A program made the translations under genes and the position numbers. From positions 141 to 5,163 of the forward strand of contig PBVB01000089.1 in NCBI GenBank assembly GCA_002728075.1: a stretch of DNA of 5,023 nt. Reading direction: 5' to 3'. Numbering within the stretch: position 1 is the first letter of the stretch; each line of letters opens with the position of its first letter. Origin of the DNA: Flavobacteriaceae bacterium. Its GTDB lineage: Bacteria > Bacteroidota > Bacteroidia > Flavobacteriales > Flavobacteriaceae. This document shows, one piece after another, positions 1 through 5,023 of the stretch. The notes under the pieces are model-generated. The model ran no database searches, had not been told where the DNA came from, and saw only the letters and a list, made by a program, of their open reading frames with translations.

Positions 1-78
1 GGTTTTGTTTTTATAAATTATCACGAAAAGTATGGACAACATGAAAAACCATTTTATGAATTTCTGAGGATTGCCTAA
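1..78 (+). CDS. 3' end of an upstream gene, possibly a T7 gp13-like internal/assembly protein (partial)
   Basis: Frame 1 is open from the first base and ends at TAA 76-78, giving 25 residues that begin Gly-Phe-Val-Phe-Ile-Asn and end Phe-Tyr-Glu-Phe-Leu-Arg-Ile-Ala. Its stop directly abuts the next ATG, the tight packing expected of a real gene end. The pattern of a Gly-Phe-x-Phe strand, a charged turn and an aromatic strand near the C-terminus resembles the end of T7 gp13, a small protein with an acetyltransferase-like fold. In T7, gp13 lies directly before gp14, and here a gp14-like gene follows. The identity is inferred from this short tail and from gene order. A tail tube protein end is the main alternative. 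Confidence 0.5.
   Translation, partial: GFVFINYHEKYGQHEKPFYEFLRIA
66..70 (+). promoter_or_regulatory. Ribosome binding site for the gp14-like gene
   Basis: GAGGA at 66-70 is a good Shine-Dalgarno match, 8 nt before the ATG at 79. It lies inside the last codons of the upstream gene and supports 79 as the start. It is the only clear Shine-Dalgarno sequence at a gene start in the window. Confidence 0.7.
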
Positions 79-597
79 ATGTGTAGTCTTGTTGCTGCTA
101 GTGCTGGTATAAGTTTATTTCAAGGGCTTGCTATGCGTAGTGCTGCACAAGACGCTGCTGACCAAGCATATCAAACAGAGGTGGCAGGTATAGCTAATGC
201 TGAAACCGATAAAAGGAATAAACAAGCAGCATTAATGGAGCAACAGAGTGATAAAGAAAAAACTTCTGCACAAGATAAATTTGCTAAAAGTATTGATGCG
301 TTAAGAGCTAGAGCTTCACTCTTAGCTTCAGAAAGATCAGGTGTAAGCTTTGGTTTGATTTTACAGGATAACGAAAGACAAGCAGCAAACTATAGAGAAT
401 CTATAAGACAATCATTAGAATCAGCAAGAAGACAGCATACAAGGTCTATACAGCAGACAGAAGCACAATATCAAAATATAAGAAATCAATACAGAAGCCA
501 GACACAACAAGCATATAATCAAATACCTTCTCTAGCATCAGTATTATTGGGTGCAGGTGCAAGTGCCTTGCAAACCGAAATCGCTGTAAATCGTTAA
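79..597 (+). CDS. T7 gp14-like internal virion (DNA ejection) protein
   Basis: This 172-residue protein matches T7 gp14 in size class (196 residues, from memory), position and architecture. Seen: a Met-Cys start followed by a hydrophobic, Ala-rich segment (about 2-18); a long helical, probably coiled-coil middle rich in Ala, Gln, Arg and Glu (about 20-147); a Ser-Glu-x-Ser-Gly-Val-Ser turn at 84-90; and a second hydrophobic small-residue segment (149-164). T7 gp14 also begins Met-Cys, has a comparable central turn and ends with a small-residue hydrophobic stretch. In T7 this protein is packaged in the capsid core, is ejected at infection and forms the outer-membrane part of the DNA channel. 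The hydrophobic ends suit membrane insertion here. Cys2 is not in a lipobox, so a lipoprotein is unlikely. The start at 79 has a good ribosome site and abuts the upstream stop, which suggests cotranscription and coupled translation. Confidence 0.75.
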   Translation: MCSLVAASAGISLFQGLAMRSAAQDAADQAYQTEVAGIANAETDKRNKQAALMEQQSDKEKTSAQDKFAKSIDALRARASLLASERSGVSFGLILQDNERQAANYRESIRQSLESARRQHTRSIQQTEAQYQNIRNQYRSQTQQAYNQIPSLASVLLGAGASALQTEIAVNR

Positions 598-601
598 AAC
601 T

Positions 602-3181
602 ATGTCATCATCAAGTTTTCAAAGCACTGCTTACCAATCATTTGCACAACCAGTAGATACGTTTGTGAAGCCTGTTAGTGTTTTGCCTAAAACAAATATG
701 ATGGCACTTGCTGAAAATTTGAAGGTTGTAAATCCAGCATTAGAAAAGTTTATAGAATCTAAAATTGACGAAAGAAGGGCAGAAATATCGGAAGAAGCTT
801 TAAATGATGCTTTAGATAGCTCAACAAACGATTGGGCTGACGCATCTAAATATGTAAGAGATAATAAACTGTTTAGCGGTAATAGACTTTATAACAAGGT
901 TTTTAAAAGAACAAAAGCTACAATTTTAGGTGGTGGTTTAGAAAGTAAATTTAAAAGTGAATACGAAAGTGCAACAGTAGATGGAGTGCCTTTATCAAAT
1001 TTTTCTTTAGATTCATTAGAGTTTTCAGATTGGTTAAACGAAACAAGAACAGAAGTTATAAATTCTTTAGGTGATGTAGATAGTGATACGTTTAACAAAA
1101 AATTCTTTCCATATCTTATAAATGCCACAACTAAAATAACTGATATTCACGAAAAAAGACATGAGGACTTTCAAGTAGAAAAATTAAAAATTGACGCTTC
1201 TAATCTTGCTAAAAATATAATAAATTTTCAAACAGCAGGTCCAGACTCAGATGATGTAAGCAAAAATAAATTTTTATTATTAACAGCTTCTATAGATCAA
1301 TTTGAAAATGATATAAATAAATTAGGATTAAGTTCAAAAAATAGATCAGCTATTAATAAAACAATATTAGATAGTCTTAGTGCTGAAGCAAAAAGAATTG
1401 GGTTTGATACTGGTGATGTAGATTTAGCTCTATCAATTTTTAAAAGTGCAGATCAATTTCCGTTTGGTCCTAGTGGACAGTTAACTTTATTAGACCACCC
1501 TGACTACGTTGAGATGGAGAATAAATTAAGAGAAGATGTTGAAGACTATACAGACAAAGCAGACAGAAGAGACAGGGCAGATGCAAAAAGACAGAAAGAA
1601 GAAGCTATAGAATTAGGTATGTTAAATGTTGCATCTTTGTATGCAGCAGGGAAAGGAGAAGAAGCAGTTAATTTATTAGAAGAATTACAAAGAGCAAACC
1701 CATTAATTGCAACAAAACTAGCTTCAAATGCACAAGTTTTAGATGGCGATACAAATGAAAAATATGGTCAATTACTATTTAAAATACAAGAAGGTCAATT
1801 TGATACATTATCAGATGCAAGAATAGCAGCTATGGCTTGGTTTCTTGATCCAGCTACAGTTAGAGATGACCAAAATACAGGCAGATTAAATACTTTAATG
1901 AATCTTGCAGGTACAGTTGATAAAGGAATCTTAACACCTCTAAATAGTTACTTCGTAACTTACGAAGGAAGATCTAAAAATTTACTTACATCAGATACCC
2001 AGTTAAAAATATTTTCTGCAATAGGTAAAGATGAACAATTAAATCTTGTAAAAGTAAACCTTGAAGAATTTAAACAAGAGTTTAGAGAATGGAGATTATC
2101 TAATCAAAATGCAGGTACAGCACAAATTAATGCAGAATATGAAAGACTTGCAAAAATATATGATGCAAAATTACTAGGTAAACTAAAAGGACAACTAGAC
2201 CCTTCAAGTGAACAACCTGACAATAATACAGAATTTATAAATCAAAATCAAAGCGGACTTGAAGGAGTAGCTACAGATGGTGGAACTAATAACAATAACG
2301 AAACTGGTGATTTCTTTGGTAACACAAGTCTACCTTCAGTTGAATCAAGAGTTATTGCTGAACTAACAAGAATGGGAGGTATTACAAAAGAAAATAGAGA
2401 TAAGTTGTTAGAAGAAGTAGTAGCAGAAAAAGCAAAAATGAACTTCACAAATATTGTTGGAAAATCAGAAGCAGATCGAATAATTAGATTTTTACAAACA
2501 GGTCAATATGGATTTGGCGGTAAAGGTCCAAGGGTTTATGAACCCATGAGGTTATTAATAGATGATTTTGAAGCTAGTGCTTTTACTGATGATGATTCAC
2601 CTACTACAGTTGAAGTAGAACAAGGAGATACTTTAAGTGAATTAGCAGATCAGTTTGGTTCATCAGTACAAGCAATTATGGAAGCTAATAATCTTACTAA
2701 CCCAGACATGATAAGAGTAGGGCAAGAGCTAGTTATGCCAATAGTCAAAAGGGTAAATATGAAAGAAGTAAAAAATAATCAAATAAAAGCATTAAATGTG
2801 ATATTGAAAGATACAGACAAGACAAAAGTAATACCTCAACCTAAAATAGAAGATATGTTGTTAGCTGTAGGTTTTGAGCCAGAGATTGCCAAAATCATGG
2901 CTGCTGTAGCAATGGCAGAATCAGCAGGTAATCCTATGATTGATACAGTAAAATCAGGTTTAGATCCACAAAAGAAAAAAGAATTTTCTATAGGTTTATT
3001 ACAACTAAATATGAAAAATGATAAAGACAGGTTGTTAGATGTATTTGATATTGAATCTGAAGAAGAGTTATATGATCCTATTATTAATGTAATTGCAGCC
3101 AAGCGACTATATGATGAGCAAGGACTAGATGCTTGGGGTGCATACAAAAATGGCTCCTATAAAAAGTTTTTAAAGAACTAA
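602..3181 (+). CDS. gp15-like internal virion protein with C-terminal LysM and lytic transglycosylase domains
   Basis: This 859-residue protein lies between gp14-like and gp16-like genes, the position of T7 gp15 (747 residues, from memory). Residues 1-35 are Ser/Gln-rich. About 36-533 form a mostly helical, charged body without a recognised domain, including an Arg/Asp/Lys-rich helix at 319-335. Residues 534-575 are an Asn/Gly/Gln-rich linker and 577-660 another helical segment. A LysM domain (670-715) and an SLT/lysozyme-like domain (about 746-859) follow, with putative catalytic Glu773. In T7, gp15 forms the periplasmic tunnel with gp16, and gp16 carries the muralytic domain. Here the gp15-position protein seems to bind and cut peptidoglycan during DNA entry. 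No signal peptide is seen, as expected for a packaged protein. The ATG is 4 nt after the previous stop and has no convincing Shine-Dalgarno sequence, so translation may be coupled. The coding call is firm and the two C-terminal domains are well supported. The gp15 assignment of the body rests on order and size. Confidence 0.8.
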   Translation: MSSSSFQSTAYQSFAQPVDTFVKPVSVLPKTNMMALAENLKVVNPALEKFIESKIDERRAEISEEALNDALDSSTNDWADASKYVRDNKLFSGNRLYNKVFKRTKATILGGGLESKFKSEYESATVDGVPLSNFSLDSLEFSDWLNETRTEVINSLGDVDSDTFNKKFFPYLINATTKITDIHEKRHEDFQVEKLKIDASNLAKNIINFQTAGPDSDDVSKNKFLLLTASIDQFENDINKLGLSSKNRSAINKTILDSLSAEAKRIGFDTGDVDLALSIFKSADQFPFGPSGQLTLLDHPDYVEMENKLREDVEDYTDKADRRDRADAKRQKEEAIELGMLNVASLYAAGKGEEAVNLLEELQRANPLIATKLASNAQVLDGDTNEKYGQLLFKIQEGQFDTLSDARIAAMAWFLDPATVRDDQNTGRLNTLMNLAGTVDKGILTPLNSYFVTYEGRSKNLLTSDTQLKIFSAIGKDEQLNLVKVNLEEFKQEFREWRLSNQNAGTAQINAEYERLAKIYDAKLLGKLKGQLDPSSEQPDNNTEFINQNQSGLEGVATDGGTNNNNETGDFFGNTSLPSVESRVIAELTRMGGITKENRDKLLEEVVAEKAKMNFTNIVGKSEADRIIRFLQTGQYGFGGKGPRVYEPMRLLIDDFEASAFTDDDSPTTVEVEQGDTLSELADQFGSSVQAIMEANNLTNPDMIRVGQELVMPIVKRVNMKEVKNNQIKALNVILKDTDKTKVIPQPKIEDMLLAVGFEPEIAKIMAAVAMAESAGNPMIDTVKSGLDPQKKKEFSIGLLQLNMKNDKDRLLDVFDIESEEELYDPIINVIAAKRLYDEQGLDAWGAYKNGSYKKFLKN
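1946..1967 (+). repeat. Overlapping inverted repeats inside the gp15-like gene
   Basis: CTTCGTAA (1951-1958) and TTACGAAG (1960-1967) are perfect 8-base inverted arms around a single C. Overlapping them, AGTTAC (1946-1951) and GTAACT (1955-1960) form a 6-base stem with a TTC loop. The two foldings share bases and exclude each other. The element lies well inside the coding sequence with no T-tract after it, so it is not a standard terminator. The 1-nt spacer is too short for an ordinary hairpin loop unless inner pairs open. It may be chance. Confidence 0.4.
2201..2326 (+). other. Low-complexity Asn/Gly/Gln-rich linker within the gp15-like protein
   Basis: Residues 534-575 are rich in Asn, Gly, Gln, Thr, Asp and Ser, with a run of four Asn at 563-566, and have few hydrophobic residues. 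The stretch looks like a flexible, disordered linker between the large helical body and the C-terminal part that carries the LysM and SLT domains. The boundaries are approximate. Confidence 0.6.
2609..2746 (+). other. LysM domain of the gp15-like protein
   Basis: Residues 670-715 follow the LysM pattern closely: Val-x-Val-x-x-Gly-Asp-Thr-Leu-Ser at 670-679, then Leu-Ala-x-x-Phe-Gly (681-686), an Ile-x-x-Ala-Asn-x-Leu core (692-698), and Ile-x-Val-Gly-Gln-x-Leu-x-Met-Pro (704-713). LysM modules bind N-acetylglucosamine-containing glycans, including peptidoglycan. The module sits about 30 residues before the SLT domain, so its likely role is to hold the enzyme on the wall during ejection. Confidence 0.9.
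2837..3178 (+). other. C-terminal lysozyme-like / lytic transglycosylase (SLT) domain
   Basis: Residues 746-859 show the hallmarks of the SLT fold. There is a helix ending Ala-Glu-Ser-Ala-Gly-Asn-Pro (772-778), in which Glu773 is the expected general acid. It is followed by Ser-Ile-Gly-Leu-Leu-Gln-Leu-Asn (796-803), matching the Gly-Leu-x-Gln-x-Asn motif, and by a C-terminal Trp-Gly-Ala-Tyr-Lys-Asn-Gly-Ser-Tyr (845-853), like the aromatic-Asn-Gly motif after the active site. A helix with Pro-Ile-x-Asn (826-829) also fits the family. Enzymes of this family cleave the MurNAc-GlcNAc bond of peptidoglycan. The exact class (transglycosylase or hydrolase) cannot be told from sequence alone. Confidence 0.8.
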
Positions 3182-3182
3182 C

Positions 3183-5023
3183 ATGACAGACTCAAACATC
3201 AATAATCTTCTAAATAATGAAGAGGAAGAAGAAAACAAAAAGATAGAAACACCAGAAACAGATGCTTTGTTTCAAAGATTTGATAATCAACCCTTGTCTT
3301 CTGTTAGTAAAGCTATAAACAAAAGCAATGCAGGTATAGTAGATTTTTTTGATAATAAGTTTTTAGGAGATCAAAGAAGTTTTGAAGAAATATTAGAAAA
3401 CAGATCACGATTAATAAATGAACGAACAGAAAAATTTGAAGAAAGAGATGAAGAAATAAAAAAAACAAAAGCATCACAAGTAGTTAGAGGTGCTATTACT
3501 GGTCCTTTAAAAGCAATAAATGAAACTGTAGAGTTTGCAGATGATATATACGACTATCTAGCTGGCAATCCATACGACAATAACGACCTTATTGATTACA
3601 GTTATTTTGAAAGAGAAGATGATGGTGCATTTTTTCAAATACCACAAGCTATAACTCAATTTTTATTACCTATGGGGATCTTTAGTAAAGGTCTTAAAGG
3701 TATTAAAAACCCTTGGACAAGAAACCTTGTTGCAGGTTTTCTTACAGATTTTGTTGTAGAAGATCCATACGAACAAAACCTTTACAACATGGTTGATGAG
3801 TATGAAGGTTCATTAGAACCTGTAATAGATATATTGAAAATGCCAGCATCAGTATTTAAAGCTGATGATGATATATCTCCTATAGAAGCAAGACTTAGAA
3901 AAGCTTTTGGTGGTGCAATTTTAGGAGAAGTTTTAACAGGGTTAGCTGTAGGTTTAAAAGGTTTTAGAAATTCTCCTTTAGCTCCAAAAATTATATCAAC
4001 CTTAGAACGTAAAAGAAAATTAAAATTTAAAGACCTTGGTATTGATGAAGCTGGTAACGAGTTATTAGATGAAAAAGTTATTGATTTAGTAAAACCTTTA
4101 GAAGTAAAAAAAGGAAAAGGTATAGGAGATACAACACAAGTACCAGAAGTCGGTGACAAAATAGAATCTACATTTAACCCAAACATAACTGGTGGTGGTA
4201 TTGATGAGCTTACAGATAGTCTTTTAAATATTGCTGAATACTTTAGAGATACAGATGAATTAGGGCAATGGGCTAGGTCTGTATCTTTAGGTGATATGTT
4301 TGCTGCTTCTCAAAGACAAACAAATGGAGAAGCTTTAGAAGCTGCTAGATTTTTCTTACAAGAATTTGGTCCTTTCAAAAAAACTAAAAATGGCAAGATA
4401 ATAAACAATCCAAAATACTTACCTGCTACAACTATATCTGTAAATCAAATGATGAATAAAAATGGCGAAGCTGTTTTTAATTTGTCTGCTGCTTTGCATA
4501 ATGCTATAGCTACAAAAAATGCAGATTTAATAAAAGAAATAAAACCAGCATTTTTAAAAGAAGTAAAAGTATTAAAAGGTCTTGTCTACTTAAATAAAGG
4601 AGTTAGTTCTCTTACTTCTCAAACTTTAGGTGCAAGAAGGATTGCAGGTGATTTAAGAGATACAGTAACAGAAGCTAAAGATTTTGGTAGGAGATCAAGA
4701 GGTACAGAAAATATAAATAATATAAATAGAGATTTTGTTGAAAATGTAGGAGTAAGTGAGATAGATGAGACTTTTAATAAGATTTTTGATTTAGTAGAAA
4801 AAGGAGATCAAGAAGCTGCTTTAGCTCTAACAAGACTTACAAAATACTTAAACGTAGCAGGTGGTAATCCAGAAGTTATGAAGCATATGATTAAAAAAGG
4901 ATTACTTTTAAAAGGTGTAGAGTTTACTAACGAGATATTTATTAACTCTATTCTTAGTGGTCCACCTACTCATATAGTTAACCTTTTATCTACAAGTTTA
5001 AATACTTTATCAAAACCATTAAG
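3183..5023 (+). CDS. Large gp16-like internal virion protein, N-terminal part (cut by the window end)
   Basis: The frame from ATG 3183 stays open to the last base: 613 full codons plus two bases, with no stop. In the T7 order this is the gp16 position, a protein of about 1,300 residues in T7 (from memory), so roughly half may be visible. Seen: an acidic, Asn/Glu-rich N-terminus (7-27, with five Glu in a row); a charged, probably coiled-coil helix (67-96); a hydrophobic stretch around 150-174; a Gly/Ala/Leu-rich amphipathic or membrane-active stretch (241-261); a long mixed helical region; and a hydrophobic segment with Ser-Gly-Pro-Pro-Thr-His-Ile-Val-Asn (592-600). From memory, similar Ser-Gly-Pro-x-Thr-His/Asn motifs occur in large podovirus internal proteins. 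T7 gp16 spans the inner membrane and threads DNA. No N-terminal transglycosylase motif is seen. The ATG is 1 nt after the previous stop with only a weak purine stretch (3172-3177) before it, so coupled translation is likely. Confidence 0.7.
   Translation, partial: MTDSNINNLLNNEEEEENKKIETPETDALFQRFDNQPLSSVSKAINKSNAGIVDFFDNKFLGDQRSFEEILENRSRLINERTEKFEERDEEIKKTKASQVVRGAITGPLKAINETVEFADDIYDYLAGNPYDNNDLIDYSYFEREDDGAFFQIPQAITQFLLPMGIFSKGLKGIKNPWTRNLVAGFLTDFVVEDPYEQNLYNMVDEYEGSLEPVIDILKMPASVFKADDDISPIEARLRKAFGGAILGEVLTGLAVGLKGFRNSPLAPKIISTLERKRKLKFKDLGIDEAGNELLDEKVIDLVKPLEVKKGKGIGDTTQVPEVGDKIESTFNPNITGGGIDELTDSLLNIAEYFRDTDELGQWARSVSLGDMFAASQRQTNGEALEAARFFLQEFGPFKKTKNGKIINNPKYLPATTISVNQMMNKNGEAVFNLSAALHNAIATKNADLIKEIKPAFLKEVKVLKGLVYLNKGVSSLTSQTLGARRIAGDLRDTVTEAKDFGRRSRGTENINNINRDFVENVGVSEIDETFNKIFDLVEKGDQEAALALTRLTKYLNVAGGNPEVMKHMIKKGLLLKGVEFTNEIFINSILSGPPTHIVNLLSTSLNTLSKPL

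Noticed and set aside
79..135. Signal peptide or lipoprotein signal at the N-terminus of the gp14-like protein
   Set aside because: There is no positively charged N-region, and Cys2 precedes the hydrophobic segment rather than following a lipobox. A packaged virion protein does not need export by Sec.
889..1128. Minus-strand open frame of 79 codons
   Set aside because: It lies wholly inside the 859-residue + strand gene, has a low-complexity Leu/Ser/Phe-rich translation typical of antisense reading of AT-rich DNA, and shows no recognisable domain.
1191..1221. Sigma70-like promoter: TTGACG (1191-1196) and TATAAT (1216-1221)
   Set aside because: The 19-nt spacer is long, the site is inside a coding region with no gene start nearby, and TATAAT-like words are common in DNA this AT-rich.
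2248..2448. Minus-strand open frame of 66 codons
   Set aside because: It is antisense to the linker region of the gp15-like gene, and its Ser/Leu/Val/Pro-rich product is a mirror of the Asn/Gly/Glu codons on the real strand.
2836..3147. Minus-strand open frame of 103 codons
   Set aside because: It is antisense to the SLT domain, whose catalytic motifs are clear on the + strand. The Ser/Ile-rich product has no family features.
3782..4186. Minus-strand open frame of 134 codons
   Set aside because: It is the longest antisense frame but lies inside the open + strand frame that continues from 3183 to the window end. Its Ser/Phe/Pro-rich composition is typical of a shadow frame.
1..5023. Defence system, mobile element, tRNA or terminator
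   Set aside because: Four collinear coding stretches fill the window, leaving only 5 nt between genes. No inverted-repeat plus T-tract terminator, tRNA-like fold, transposase motif or regularly spaced repeat was found by eye.

Overview
The window looks like part of the late (structural) gene cluster of a T7-like podovirus: the block encoding the internal virion or DNA-ejection proteins. The DNA is strongly AT-rich, arginine is mostly AGA, all three visible stops are TAA, and every gene lies on the + strand with 0-4 nt between genes. This style fits phages of AT-rich marine bacteria such as pelagiphages of SAR11. The host assignment is inference from composition and gene order, because no host-specific sequence is present.

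Layout: (1) bases 1-78 are the last 25 codons and stop of an upstream gene, whose C-terminal pattern resembles the small T7 gp13-type protein. (2) 79-597 encodes a 172-residue gp14-like internal virion protein, with hydrophobic ends and a long Ala/Gln/Arg-rich helical middle. (3) 602-3181 encodes an 859-residue protein in the gp15 position. It has a large helical body, an Asn/Gly/Gln-rich linker, a LysM peptidoglycan-binding domain and a C-terminal lysozyme-like/lytic transglycosylase (SLT) domain with a recognisable catalytic Glu. (4) 3183 to the window end is an open frame with no stop, encoding at least 613 residues of a large protein in the gp16 position. It has an acidic N-terminus, two hydrophobic helical stretches and a Ser-Gly-Pro-x-Thr-His-type motif near the cut end.

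In T7, gp14, gp15 and gp16 leave the capsid at infection and form a channel from the outer membrane through the periplasm to the inner membrane. The gp16 N-terminus carries the transglycosylase that opens the cell wall. Here the wall-cutting function appears to sit on the C-terminus of the gp15-like protein, with an added LysM anchor. The visible half of the gp16-like protein shows no such domain. This domain rearrangement is the most notable point in the window.

I see no defence system, CRISPR array, tRNA, insertion sequence or intergenic region. About 99% of the window is coding, and no stretch over 300 bases lacks a gene. Apart from the LysM and SLT domains, which rest on visible motifs, functional names rest on gene order, size and remembered family features, not on a database search.
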